DNA from: Sulfidibacter corallicola
GTDB taxonomy: Bacteria > Acidobacteriota > Holophagae > Acanthopleuribacterales > Acanthopleuribacteraceae
Reading direction: 5' to 3'
Assembly (NCBI RefSeq): GCF_017498545.1
Contig: NZ_CP071793.1
Location: forward strand, 1,240,001 to 1,304,000
DNA length: 64,000 nt
The first letter of the stretch is position 1. Each line of letters begins with the position of its first letter. A program made the translations under genes and the position numbers. Shown here piece by piece: positions 1 to 8,186 of the stretch. A model generated the notes under the pieces. It made no database searches and was not told the origin of the DNA. It saw only the letters and a program-made list of their open reading frames with translations.

Positions 1-186
1 AGAGGGCGCGGAGGTGAGGTCTTCCCTGTGTAGATCGCCTAGCGGTTGGGGGCAACCCTTTGGGAAATCCAACAGACGAGAACCGGAGGGCGGCCTTCGC
101 GGTGGTGATGGGCGTGGTTGATCTGAAGGCATGTCCTGACATGGCCGCGGCGACCTCGTCGACCGGCGGGAACCGCGTACCGGTAC
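1..186. other. Intergenic left edge, no gene seen
   Basis: No convincing ORF with ribosome binding site on either strand. A perfect 10-bp palindrome GTACCGGTAC sits at 177-186, just past the stop of the aldehyde dehydrogenase. No function is assigned. Confidence 0.5.
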
Positions 187-1554
187 TTACTTCACGTACA
201 CGGTTTTCACGTTGACGAATTCGCGGATACCGAAGATCGAGAGCTCGCGGCCGTAGCCCGAATCCCTGATGCCCCCGAACGGCAGGCGCGGATCGGAGCG
301 CACGAAATCGTTGACGAAGCAGGCACCGGCCCGGAGTTCTTTTTCGGCGATTCGGTTGCCGCGTTCGATGTCCCGAGTGAAGATCGCCCCGCCCAAACCG
401 AAACAGGAGTCGTTGGCCAGCCGAATGGCTTCGGCTTCGTCGCGGGCGGGCACGATGGCCGCGACCGGGCCGAACAGCTCCTCGCGGAATGCCGGGACGG
501 TGGTCGGCACCTCGGTGAGCAGGGTCGGCGGGTAGAAGTATCCGTTGCCCGGTGGGATCTCGCCGCCCAGCTCCAGTTTGGCGCCGCCCGCCACACTCTC
601 CCTCACCTGACGGTGAAGCTCGTCGCGCAGGTCGCGGCGGGCCATGGGACCCAGATCGAAAGAACCGGCGAAGGGATTGCCGAAGGTTTTGGTCGCCATC
701 AGGTCGCGCACCCGTTTTTCAAATGCTTCGCGGACCGCGTCGACGACGATCAGGCGTTTGGCGGCGATGCAGCTCTGACCGCCGTTGATCAGTCGCGATG
801 CGACGCATTTTTCCGCTGCGAGGGCGAGGTTCGCATCCTCCAGCACCAGGTAGGGATCGTTGCCGCCCAACTCCAACACCACTTTCTTCAGGGCCTGGCC
901 GGCCAAGCCCGCCACGGCGCGACCGGCGCGCGTGCTTCCCGTCAACGTGACCGCCTGAATGGCATCGTCGGCGATGACCTGGGCCACGACCTCGTTTTCC
1001 GCTCTCAAGACGCGGCAACTGTCGGCCGGGAACCCGGCGTCGCGGAACAGGCTCTCGATCGCCTCGGCGCAGCCCGTGACGTTGGGTGCGTGTTTGAGGA
1101 CGAAGGTGTTGCCGGCCATCATCGCCGGGGCGGCGAACCGGAATACCTGCCAGAACGGAAAGTTCCAGGGCATGATGGCCAGCACCGTGCCCAGCGGTCG
1201 AAAGCTGACGTAGCTGCGGCCCGCTTCGGTGGGAACGGGTTGGGATTCCAGGAATTGTGCGCCTTGTTCGGCGTAGTATTCACAAACCCAGGCACATTTC
1301 TCCACCTCGCCGGCCGATTCCGCGAGGGGTTTGCCCATCTCTTCCGACATGAGCCGCCCGAATTCTTCCTTGTTCTCGCGCAATTTCTTGGCCGCGTTGT
1401 TCAGGAGTTGGGCGCGTTGGGAAAAATCGGTGGTGCGCCAGGTCTGGTGGCATTCGTGGACACGGCGGACCAGGGCCAGCGCCTCTTCTTGGGATAGTAC
1501 CGGATACTCGGCCAGCACTTCCGCGGTAGCGGGGTTGATGGAGACGTAAACCAT
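187..1554 (-). CDS. NAD(P)-dependent aldehyde dehydrogenase, succinate-semialdehyde dehydrogenase type
   Basis: Oxidises an aldehyde to the acid; the closest family by motif is succinate-semialdehyde dehydrogenase (GabD/Sad), cytosolic. The 455 residues cover the whole ALDH fold: PWNFPFWQ near 129, the general base Glu228 in LELGGNDP, the nucleophile Cys262 in GGQSCIAAKR, EELFGPVA, and the C-terminal PFGGIRDSGYGRE. The substrate is inferred only from these motifs. The start ATG follows AGAGGT. It is monocistronic, with an AT-rich spacer upstream and no partner such as a GABA transaminase. All catalytic residues are present. Confidence 0.9.
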   Translation of the reverse strand: MVYVSINPATAEVLAEYPVLSQEEALALVRRVHECHQTWRTTDFSQRAQLLNNAAKKLRENKEEFGRLMSEEMGKPLAESAGEVEKCAWVCEYYAEQGAQFLESQPVPTEAGRSYVSFRPLGTVLAIMPWNFPFWQVFRFAAPAMMAGNTFVLKHAPNVTGCAEAIESLFRDAGFPADSCRVLRAENEVVAQVIADDAIQAVTLTGSTRAGRAVAGLAGQALKKVVLELGGNDPYLVLEDANLALAAEKCVASRLINGGQSCIAAKRLIVVDAVREAFEKRVRDLMATKTFGNPFAGSFDLGPMARRDLRDELHRQVRESVAGGAKLELGGEIPPGNGYFYPPTLLTEVPTTVPAFREELFGPVAAIVPARDEAEAIRLANDSCFGLGGAIFTRDIERGNRIAEKELRAGACFVNDFVRSDPRLPFGGIRDSGYGRELSIFGIREFVNVKTVYVK

Positions 1555-1943
1555 ACGTACCTCTGCGTTTGGAATCCTTTACCGCCCTGTCCGCTGCGGT
1601 GGATGCGCCGACGACCGGAAACCGGCGGCCGGTCGTGAACAGGTGCCGATCTGGGGGTCGTAAGTTGCGTCGTATGAACGAATTGTCCGAGGATGACCAG
1701 AGCCACTCTAACATGCCGCGATAGTGGGTGCAAGGTGCCAAAAGCCGAGGTTTTCACTGGCTTTTCAGCGCACTTTTCGAGGGCCGAGAATGAAATTGAA
1801 AATTCATTAAGCTGTTTAAATTAAAAGGTTTGTGTGATAGTGAGTTCTTGTGGTTTTTGACGGCTGCGTCGGCTGCGCCCAGCACCCGAGCGCGCGTCGC
1901 ATTTCGGCCGTCCCGGAGGATCCCGGCGTGTTAGGATCTCGTC
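1555..1943. other. Intergenic spacer, AT-rich promoter zone
   Basis: Holds the upstream region of the aldehyde dehydrogenase (minus) and of the DUF3565 gene (plus). Positions 1775-1850 are very AT-rich and contain the imperfect inverted repeat AATGAA...TTCATT around 1790-1809. No ORF with codon use like its neighbours is seen. Confidence 0.4.
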
Positions 1944-2132
1944 ATGAAGCGCAAGATCGTGGGGTTTCACCAGGACGAAGAAGATCACTGGGTCGCCGAT
2001 TTGGAATGCGGCCACGGCCAGCATGTACGTCACCTTCCGCCTTGGCAGAACCGGCCCTGGGTCGTGACCGCGGCAGGGCGTCGCAGGCACCTGGGCATCG
2101 AGCTGGAATGTAAGCGCTGCGAAGAAGCCTGA
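1944..2132 (+). CDS. DUF3565 family small protein (putative metal-binding)
   Basis: A 62-residue protein matching DUF3565 over its full length: N-terminal KRKIVGFHQDEE, then LECGHGQHVRH and PPWQNRPWV, ending in CKRC. Cys22, His24, His27/His30 and the Cys56-x2-Cys59 pair form a likely zinc-binding set; that role is inferred. Biochemical function of the family is not established. It stands alone between two minus-strand genes. A longer minus-strand ORF over the same bases has low-complexity Arg-rich translation and is a shadow. Confidence 0.85.
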   Translation: MKRKIVGFHQDEEDHWVADLECGHGQHVRHLPPWQNRPWVVTAAGRRRHLGIELECKRCEEA

Positions 2133-2212
2133 AGACTGGCCCGGCGAGGCCCGAGTGGTTTGGTGTGTGAGCGGTCGGTTTTCGGGAACCTTGGGGCCCA
2201 ATGGCTCGGCGC

Positions 2213-3214
2213 CTACCACCAATCTCCGTCGGACAAGGCCTGCTTCAACCGCGAGAGGCCTTCGTCGATGGTGACTTTGGGTTGGTAGCCTAGATCGCGT
2301 TTGGCGGCCTCGATCGTGAACCAGTGGGCGGTGCCCAACTGGGCGGCCACGAAGCGCGTCATGAGCGGTTCCCGCTTGCGGCCCAGCAATCCGTAGACTC
2401 CTTCGAGCAGGGCGCCGGCCGCGTAGGCCGTGGTTGGCGAGACCCGTCGCGTAACCTCCGGAAGCCCGCCGGCTTGGAGGATGCCGTTGAGCAGTCGGCT
2501 CATCGGCACGGGTTCGTCGTTGGTGATGAAGTAGTTTTTGCCGCCGATGGGGGCCCCTGGCTGGAGCCGTTCCGCGGCGCACAGGTGGGCTTCCACGCAG
2601 TTGTCGATAAATACCGAATCCACCAGTTTCCCGTCACCGCCGACGAGGCGCAGCCGCCCGGCACGCCCCCGTTCGATCACGCGGGGCACCAGGTGGTTGT
2701 CACCGGGACCCCAAATCAGGTGGGGCCGTAGGGAGACCGTGGCCAGGTCCGCGTCGTTGTAGCCGTTGACCAGTTTTTCCGCCTCGGCCTTGGTGGCCGG
2801 GTAATGGGCCAAAAAGCGTTTCGGGTAGGGTGCGCTTTCGTCGATTCCTTCCTGGTCGCGGCCGTCGAACGTGACGCTGGGGGAGCTGGTGTACACGAAG
2901 CGCCGGACCTTCTGGTTCAGGCAGGCGCGCAGCAGGTTTTCGGTGCCGCCCACGTTGGTGCGGTGGAAATCCTCGAAGTCGCCCCAGACACCTGCCTTGG
3001 CGGCGGTGTGGTACACCAGGTCACAACCCGAAAGTGCCTTTTCGAGGAGCTCGCCGTCGCGATACAGATCGCCACGGACCTGTTCGACGCCCCATGCTTC
3101 GAGCTGGGCGTAGTTGCCGCGTTGAAACGTGCGGACTTCGGCGCCCATGTCGATCAGGCGTCGCACCAGCGCCAACCCAAGGAATCCGCCGCCACCGGTA
3201 ACCAATACGCGCAT
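2213..3214 (-). CDS. NAD(P)-dependent 3-beta-HSD/epimerase family reductase, OleD-like
   Basis: Extended short-chain reductase of 333 residues with the Rossmann motif TGGGGFLG at the N-terminus and the catalytic Tyr-x3-Lys pair in HYPATKAEAEK. Features such as AAKAGVWG, YTSSPSV, LRPHLIWGPGD and the C-terminal NDEPVP segment resemble OleD, the 2-alkyl-3-ketoacyl reductase of long-chain olefin synthesis. No oleA, oleB or oleC is in the window, so the pathway is uncertain. ATG at 3214 is chosen because GAGGAG lies six bases upstream; a GTG two codons earlier (3220) overlaps that site. Confidence 0.85.
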   Translation of the reverse strand: MRVLVTGGGGFLGLALVRRLIDMGAEVRTFQRGNYAQLEAWGVEQVRGDLYRDGELLEKALSGCDLVYHTAAKAGVWGDFEDFHRTNVGGTENLLRACLNQKVRRFVYTSSPSVTFDGRDQEGIDESAPYPKRFLAHYPATKAEAEKLVNGYNDADLATVSLRPHLIWGPGDNHLVPRVIERGRAGRLRLVGGDGKLVDSVFIDNCVEAHLCAAERLQPGAPIGGKNYFITNDEPVPMSRLLNGILQAGGLPEVTRRVSPTTAYAAGALLEGVYGLLGRKREPLMTRFVAAQLGTAHWFTIEAAKRDLGYQPKVTIDEGLSRLKQALSDGDWW

Positions 3215-3466
3215 GTGCACCTCCTCGTGAACGTGACCTCGAAGCGTAAAGCGCTATCTTGCAATGTCGCCGGGCGATTGGCAAGGGGATACCCAAGCGG
3301 ATCGGGCGGACTCCGAGGGATGGAGGTCGGGTCGCTTTTGCGAGAGGGGCCGCCCTCTCCCATTTCCGTTGCCCATCCTGATTCGAGGTACTGTAAACTC
3401 GAAGCATCGGAATCCACGTCTATTTTTGTCAAAAGTCGCGACTCGTTGCGGCGAAGGGAGCACCCC

Positions 3467-3841
3467 ATGAATGTCCTGAACCTCTTGAAATCATTTGACG
3501 ACTTGTCGGAGTATTGGTCCCCGCGCGTCATCGGACGGGTGAACCAATCCTTTATAAAGATCGCGAAGGCCAAAGGCGAGATGGTTTGGCACGATCACTC
3601 GGAAGAAGACGAATTTTTCCTGGTTCTCAAAGGCGAGCTTCGCATCGATCTCGAAGATCGGGCGGTGATCCTGGGACCGATGGATACCTTCACCGTGCCG
3701 CATGGCGTGAAGCACCGTCCCGTCGCGAAGGAAGAGACCTGGCTGGTGCTGATCGAGCTGGCGAGCACCAAGCACACGGGCGATGTGGCGTCGGACCTCA
3801 CCCGATCCGTGGATGACCAGTTGGAGTGGCTGAACGCCTGA
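3467..3841 (+). CDS. Cupin-domain protein
   Basis: Small cytosolic beta-barrel protein of 124 residues. The cupin metal-site pattern is visible: HDHSEEDEFFLVLKGE (motif 1, two His and Glu) and PHGVKHRP (motif 2, His). These predict a divalent metal ion, but the ligand or reaction cannot be told. GAAGGGAG directly upstream fixes the start at 3467; the frame stays open far 5' but that part is not coding-like. It is divergent from the OleD-like gene and has no operon partner. Confidence 0.85.
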   Translation: MNVLNLLKSFDDLSEYWSPRVIGRVNQSFIKIAKAKGEMVWHDHSEEDEFFLVLKGELRIDLEDRAVILGPMDTFTVPHGVKHRPVAKEETWLVLIELASTKHTGDVASDLTRSVDDQLEWLNA

Positions 3842-4040
3842 TCCGCCTTTTCGGCAGCGAACCGCTCTGACATATCACAGGCAGTTGCCTCGCGAAAACA
3901 AGACCTATCCCCACCACATCGTGCCCATCTCGAAATTGCGATTTTCGGAGACCTGGCACCGAAAACCCGATTCCGTGCCCATCCAGGCGGACCAACTCGG
4001 CAGTTGCGACCTTCACGTTTTTGGATGGGCACGAACGAAG

Positions 4041-4065
4041 GGCCCGGCTCCTTTTCAGCCGGGCC
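4041..4065. terminator. Putative hairpin between convergent genes
   Basis: Perfect 9-bp inverted repeat GGCCCGGCT / AGCCGGGCC with a 7-nt loop, between the convergent cupin and LVIVD genes. There is no long T tract on either side, so termination is inferred only from position. Confidence 0.45.
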
Positions 4066-4079
4066 GATGTTGCGGTGTT

Positions 4080-5978
4080 TCAGCGTTCCCGCGGCGGGAT
4101 GCGCCGATACAGTTCGAAAATCATCATGGCGCCACTGGTACCGTCGGCCAGGAACCACTTCACACCTTGGCCCTTCACCAGGGCCGATGGCGTGCCAGGT
4201 GTGCTGGTTTCAGCTATTTTGCTGGGATTTAAAGGGTTTTTAACGTTGAAAAAGACCAGTCCGTTGCCGCCGGTAGGTACCGCGAGACGTATGCCGTCCC
4301 AAACCAGGTTGGACGCCGTCCCCGGGATGTCGTAGTCGGTCGGCAAGAGTGTTTCGGCTTCCACGCGCGGCGCCGTGGGATCGCTCAGGTCGAGCGTGAC
4401 CAGACGCCCCCGGTAGGCTTCGCGATCCTGCGCCAGTGCGAACGCGGTGCTTCCCTTTCCGGCGAAGGCGTTGAAGTCGAGCCCCGCATCCAGCCGGCCG
4501 GCCCATTGGGCGTTCGGCTGGGTCGGGTTCTCGATCAGGACCAGGCCTCGAATGTCGCCCACCAGAATCAGGTCGCCGGCCACGCCCAACGAAACGACGC
4601 GGTTGTATTCCGGGTCGTTTTCTACCAAGAGTCGGTTCACTTCCACCAGTTCCCGGTTTTCCTCGATGCGCATGATCCTGATTTGCGTGTCCGAAGTCTG
4701 CACGAAATGGTGTTCGTCGATGACGGCCCGGTACAGTGGGAAGAATTCGGAATCTCCCAGCGCCGTTTTGTAGAGGAGCGTCGGTTGATTCGGGTTCTGG
4801 ATGTCGTAGACCTCGCGGTGCATGTTGGTTTGGCTGAACAGGAGATCGCCCATGACCCAGCAGTCGTAGTATTGCTCGCCACCGGCTTGGATCGTATCCA
4901 GCAAGGCCGGTTGCCGGGGATCGGACACGTCCAGCACGCGCAGTCCCGGCATGCCGTGGCTGACGTAGGCGATGTGGTTCTTGAGTGCCACCGCGTGGGC
5001 CGACCCCGTGTCGCGCACGGCTTCTCCCGGGACGATGTTCGCATCCTCCGGTAGGATGTAGGCTTGGAGGCCGTATCCCGCCACGGAAACGACGGCCGTC
5101 TGGTCTTCGAATGCCGCGCCGAGCACGAGGTCCGGGAGTTCGATGTCGTAGGTGCGCACGACCTCCATGCGGTTTTCGGTGAGGCGAAGGCGTTGGATTT
5201 GGGTGCGTGTGACGCTGTAGAACGCGTCTTCCGAAAGAGGATGGATCTGGCGTCTCCCCGGCAGTTCACCCAGGAGCGCCGGGTTCTCGGGGAGATTCAT
5301 GCTCACAAAGAAGGTACCGGTGTAGTTCGACGCGATCAGCGTATTGCCGACGGCGCGCAGATCGGTGGGCCAGTCGTTGTCGAAGAGATCGAAGGTACCC
5401 ACCTGAACCCAGACATTCGGGCTCACCTGCCGGGTGACCAGCAAGCCGGCCGATCGGACGTGCTCCACCATGTAGGCCCCGAAAAAGACGAACGGTGGGG
5501 TGCCGCCCTGAAAATTCTCCGCGAGCGAGGGACTTCCCGGGTCTGCCAGGGAATAGATCTGCGACTGCGCATCGCCCTCCAGGAAGAGCCGATCCTCCCG
5601 CAGACGGAGGTGGCGCCACTGGTATTCGGGCAAGGATTGCACGCTGGTCACGGTGGGATTCTCGGGATTTTGGAGGGACAGGGTCGTCAAGGTATCGGCG
5701 GTATCCAGAAGGTAGACGAAACCCTCGCGGTAGAGCACGTCCAAAACCCGCGCACCGAGGTCCATCCGCTCGAGATGGACGACTTGGTTTGGGTCGCGAA
5801 CGTCGTAGGCGTCAAAGGTGGACGGGCCGGACAGGCAGAACAGGAACCCATCGCGCAGGTGCATGGCGTGGTGATCGCCGGCACCCCAGCGACCGATTTC
5901 CACGATCCGCGCGTTTCCGGAAAAGCAAGTGATACCAAATAGGAACAGGATCAAAGCGATTCTGAAGGGAACATTCAT
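4080..5978 (-). CDS. Secreted LVIVD-repeat beta-propeller protein
   Basis: A 632-residue exported protein. A signal peptide (MNVPFRIALILFLFGITCFS) is followed by repeats that alternate short hydrophobic strands such as GFVYLLDTADTLTTLSL, AYVSHGMPGLRVLDVSDP and LILVGDIRGLVLIENPT. These are typical of LVIVD/YVTN-like propellers at the cell surface or periplasm. Their ligand is unknown. ATG at 5978 is preferred because AGGAG lies 7 bases upstream and a signal peptide begins there; the ORF could be read 53 codons further 5' without support. No enzyme motif is seen. Confidence 0.8.
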   Translation of the reverse strand: MNVPFRIALILFLFGITCFSGNARIVEIGRWGAGDHHAMHLRDGFLFCLSGPSTFDAYDVRDPNQVVHLERMDLGARVLDVLYREGFVYLLDTADTLTTLSLQNPENPTVTSVQSLPEYQWRHLRLREDRLFLEGDAQSQIYSLADPGSPSLAENFQGGTPPFVFFGAYMVEHVRSAGLLVTRQVSPNVWVQVGTFDLFDNDWPTDLRAVGNTLIASNYTGTFFVSMNLPENPALLGELPGRRQIHPLSEDAFYSVTRTQIQRLRLTENRMEVVRTYDIELPDLVLGAAFEDQTAVVSVAGYGLQAYILPEDANIVPGEAVRDTGSAHAVALKNHIAYVSHGMPGLRVLDVSDPRQPALLDTIQAGGEQYYDCWVMGDLLFSQTNMHREVYDIQNPNQPTLLYKTALGDSEFFPLYRAVIDEHHFVQTSDTQIRIMRIEENRELVEVNRLLVENDPEYNRVVSLGVAGDLILVGDIRGLVLIENPTQPNAQWAGRLDAGLDFNAFAGKGSTAFALAQDREAYRGRLVTLDLSDPTAPRVEAETLLPTDYDIPGTASNLVWDGIRLAVPTGGNGLVFFNVKNPLNPSKIAETSTPGTPSALVKGQGVKWFLADGTSGAMMIFELYRRIPPRER

Positions 5979-6122
5979 GACACTACTCCTGAAAAAAAAT
6001 CGATCAATGTCGGGCAGTGTGATGTTTGTTGACCAACCCCGTGAAGAAATCGTCTTGTCGACCTTAGATTGTATGTAATCTGCTTGAGGAAATGTGATGC
6101 GTTGTGAAAATATGCCCGCCGG

Positions 6123-6138
6123 TGTGATCGAAGTCACG
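6123..6138. promoter_or_regulatory. CRP/FNR-family-like palindrome
   Basis: TGTGA-N6-TCACG matches the CRP consensus TGTGA-N6-TCACA at nine of ten positions. It lies about 145 bp upstream of the LVIVD gene start. No CRP-family regulator is encoded in the window, so this is a sequence match only. Confidence 0.3.
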
Positions 6139-6237
6139 ATGCCGAATTGCCGCGGGCGTGTGGATGCTCATTCTCTGTTCTCGAAGATGGGGGAGGGGAC
6201 TCTTCCTCTGGCTGGCCAGGGCGCCAAAGGCGGTTTT

Positions 6238-6283
6238 TAAATTCGTGTCAATCTGTGTGATCCGTAGGCAGATTTTTTTAGCC
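6238..6283 (+). repeat. Dispersed intergenic repeat, copy 1
   Basis: ATTCGTGTCAATCTGTGTGA and the following bases to TTTTAGCC align with 20702-20743 with a few substitutions and a short indel. The element contains internally repeated NATTCGTG-like octamers. Function unknown. Confidence 0.6.
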
Positions 6284-6471
6284 AAAGATGAGCCGGAAAG
6301 GAAGGGTCTTCATTGCGAACGATCAAGTCGAGGCTTTTTTGGCAGGGAGCGACGTCGATATAGGGAGACTGTCGCGCGCGAAACATGCGTCGCTGCCGAA
6401 GGGCGTGGGTTCAGTGGGACGGAAATGCCGTACCCGGCTGTCACAGATTGCGGTTCGGGTCAACGCAGGCC

Positions 6472-7056
6472 CTATCGCTTTCGTTTGTAGATGCCCATCA
6501 CGACACCGTTTTCCGTGACATCCGACTTGATGCATTGGAGTTCGGCCAGGGCATGCGCATCGGCAAACAGCCGCTTGCCCCCGCCGACGAGCACCGGGAA
6601 GGTCCACAGTCGGAACTCGTCGATGAGATCGTGAGCGAGCAAGGTCTGGATGAGGTCGCAGCTTCCGTGCACTTGGATGAGGGGCCCGTCCTGTTCTTTG
6701 AGCTTGGCGATCTCGGCGGGGACGTCGCCGGAAATCGCCGAGGAATGGGCCCAGGAAAAATCGCTCATCGTGTTGGTTGCGACGTACTTCGTGGCGTGGT
6801 TCATGATTTTGGCGACGGGGTTGGTGTCGCGCTCGTGGGGCCAGTGTCCCGCGAACAGTTCGTAGGTTTTTCGACCGAACAGAATGTCGTAGGGCTCGCT
6901 CATGGCCTCTCGTTGCACCTGGGTCATGACTTCGGGCCAGTAATCGGTGGCCCAACCGCCTTTGTCGAATCCGCCAGACCTGTCTTCTTGCGGCATGCTG
7001 GGGGCCTGCATGACACCGTCGAGTGTTTGAAACGTTAGGATGGCCAGTTCTCTCAT
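6472..7056 (-). CDS. Dihydrofolate reductase-like protein (RibD C-terminal family)
   Basis: A 194-residue cytosolic protein of the DHFR/RibD-C fold, YyaP/YwjB type. It has LTFQTLDGVMQAP at the N-terminus, ILFGRKTYELFAGHWP mid-protein and a C-terminal FPVLVGGGKRLF nucleotide-binding loop. Substrate unknown; such proteins are usually NADPH-dependent reductases not involved in folate synthesis. AAGGAG nine bases before the ATG supports the start. It is divergent from the ArsR-SRPBCC pair across a 208-bp spacer, so the ArsR protein may control it too (inference). Confidence 0.88.
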   Translation of the reverse strand: MRELAILTFQTLDGVMQAPSMPQEDRSGGFDKGGWATDYWPEVMTQVQREAMSEPYDILFGRKTYELFAGHWPHERDTNPVAKIMNHATKYVATNTMSDFSWAHSSAISGDVPAEIAKLKEQDGPLIQVHGSCDLIQTLLAHDLIDEFRLWTFPVLVGGGKRLFADAHALAELQCIKSDVTENGVVMGIYKRKR

Positions 7057-7230
7057 GTCTCGGTCTCCTTTTCGTGTTTGTGATTAGGCTTTTCGCGGGT
7101 GCCCTCTTGGCGTGCCGTGGCGGGCGAGAGGCCTTGCAGGGTCTCGCTATATCGAGGGCGATGGCAGGTTGGCGTGTTCCCGCAAAGCGGTTAATTGTCA
7201 TCGGACTCGGTGACGATGAATTTTTATGTT

Positions 7231-7249
7231 ACCATATGGTTAATTAACC
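7231..7249. promoter_or_regulatory. Overlapping palindromes, likely ArsR-type operator
   Basis: Two perfect palindromes overlap: ACCATATGGT (7231-7240) and GGTTAATTAACC (7238-7249), ending 15 bp before the ArsR start codon. The position and symmetry fit an autoregulatory operator, and the site lies between divergent genes. Confidence 0.55.
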
Positions 7250-7264
7250 ACAGGGTAAGATTCG

Positions 7265-7615
7265 ATGTCCACTGATCCACTGAGCTTGACGCTTTCGGCA
7301 CTCGCACATCCGGCCCGTCGTTCGATGCTGGCCACCTTGACGACAGGTGAACTGACCGTTTCCGAATTGGCCGCACCTTTCGACATGACCGGACCGGCCG
7401 TCACCAAACATTTGAAGGTTCTGGAGCGGGCGGGATTGATCGAGCGCCTGCGTGACGCGCAGCGGCGGCCATGCCGCTTGCGGGCCAAGCCATTGAAGGA
7501 CGTGTTTCTGCTCATCCGGCCTTATCAAAAGTTTTGGGATGAGAGCTTCGATCGACTGGAGGAATATCTTGCAGAACAGGCAGACGGCAGCCAACCAACC
7601 GAGCAAAACGGATAA
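7265..7615 (+). CDS. ArsR-family winged-helix transcriptional regulator
   Basis: A 116-residue DNA-binding protein. The winged helix spans about residues 8-75, with LAHPARRSMLATL, the recognition-helix region MTGPAVTKHLKVLERAGLI and a wing. No metal-binding ELCVCDL motif is present, so it is not a classical metal sensor. This ArsR subclass is commonly paired with an SRPBCC (AHSA1) protein, as here, where the next gene overlaps its 3' end. Probably represses its own operon through the palindromes just upstream. Confidence 0.9.
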   Translation: MSTDPLSLTLSALAHPARRSMLATLTTGELTVSELAAPFDMTGPAVTKHLKVLERAGLIERLRDAQRRPCRLRAKPLKDVFLLIRPYQKFWDESFDRLEEYLAEQADGSQPTEQNG

Positions 7616-8186
7616 CGGCCCCGAATTGGTGTTTTCTCGCGCCTTTGCGGCGCCCGTGGCGGCCGTCTATCGCGCATGGACGGACCCGGAAGCGCTCGTC
7701 CATTGGTGGGGCCCGAAAGGCTTCACCATGACGATTCACCGAATGGAACTCGAAGTCGGCGGCGTGTGGGAGTATGTGCTCCACGGTCCCGATGGTACGG
7801 ACTATCCGAACGAGGCGGTGTTCGAGGAGATCGTCCCGCTGAAACGGTTGGTATATTTCAATCGGGGCGGTCACGTGGACGACGCGCACCTCACGTCGCG
7901 TATGATCGCCACGTTCGAAGGGCGAGACGGCCTCACGCTGGTCTCGCTGCGGATGCAGTTCGAGGGCGACGAGGCCTTGGAACGCGCCAAAGCTCGCGGT
8001 GCGGAGCAAGGCGGTCGCGAGTCGTTCGAGCGGCTGCAAGCTTGGCTTGAAAAAACCCTGCCAACCAGTCGTGAAGCGCTGCGGACCAGCGGGCACACCC
8101 GGCTTGATTTCGGGAAAGAAAAAACGCGAAGCGAGCTACCCGGGGGAAGTCCCATGCGTGCAAGAGGTGTAAAACCTGTGGGTTGA
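7569..8186 (+). CDS. SRPBCC (AHSA1-like) domain protein with repeat-derived C-terminal tail
   Basis: About 205 residues. The START-like fold shows FAAPVAAVYRAWTDPEALVHWWGPKGFT and the C-terminal helix RESFERLQAWLEKTL, typical of AHSA1/SRPBCC ligand-binding proteins. TTG at 7569 is chosen because GGAGGA lies five bases upstream, giving a 47-bp overlap with arsR and likely translational coupling; an ATG at 7539 is the alternative. The family normally ends at the last helix. Here about 34 extra residues are encoded by a dispersed repeat (8085-8204), whose palindrome supplies the stop codon, so the tail is probably not functional. Confidence 0.8.
   Translation: MQNRQTAANQPSKTDNGPELVFSRAFAAPVAAVYRAWTDPEALVHWWGPKGFTMTIHRMELEVGGVWEYVLHGPDGTDYPNEAVFEEIVPLKRLVYFNRGGHVDDAHLTSRMIATFEGRDGLTLVSLRMQFEGDEALERAKARGAEQGGRESFERLQAWLEKTLPTSREALRTSGHTRLDFGKEKTRSELPGGSPMRARGVKPVG
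8085..8180 (+). repeat. Diverged copy of the 254-bp repeat family
   Basis: Begins ACCAGCGGGCACACCCGG and continues with TTGATTTCGGGAAAGAAA. It matches the start of the two tandem units at 20097-20605, then diverges but keeps a GAAG-x-CCATG-GT block at similar spacing. Read as protein it forms the tail of the SRPBCC gene. Confidence 0.55.

Larger units (their letters stand above)
5979..6471. other. Intergenic region with CRP-like site and a dispersed repeat
   Basis: About 490 bp without a credible gene. It holds the 5' region of the LVIVD gene, a CRP/FNR-like palindrome at 6123-6138 and a dispersed sequence at 6238-6283 that recurs at 20702-20743. The plus-strand ORFs here have no ribosome binding site and unlike codon use. 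Confidence 0.5.

Noticed and set aside
1821..2582. 253-codon minus-strand ORF across the DUF3565 gene and into the OleD-like gene
   Set aside because: Arg/Pro-rich low-complexity translation, overlaps two well-supported genes, no ribosome binding site.
2804..3466. Long 5' extension of the cupin reading frame
   Set aside because: Antisense to the OleD-like gene, no domain; the Shine-Dalgarno and cupin fold begin at 3467.
6288..6518. 76-codon plus-strand ORF in the spacer upstream of the DHFR-like gene
   Set aside because: No ribosome binding site, overlaps the DHFR-like gene end, no family resemblance.
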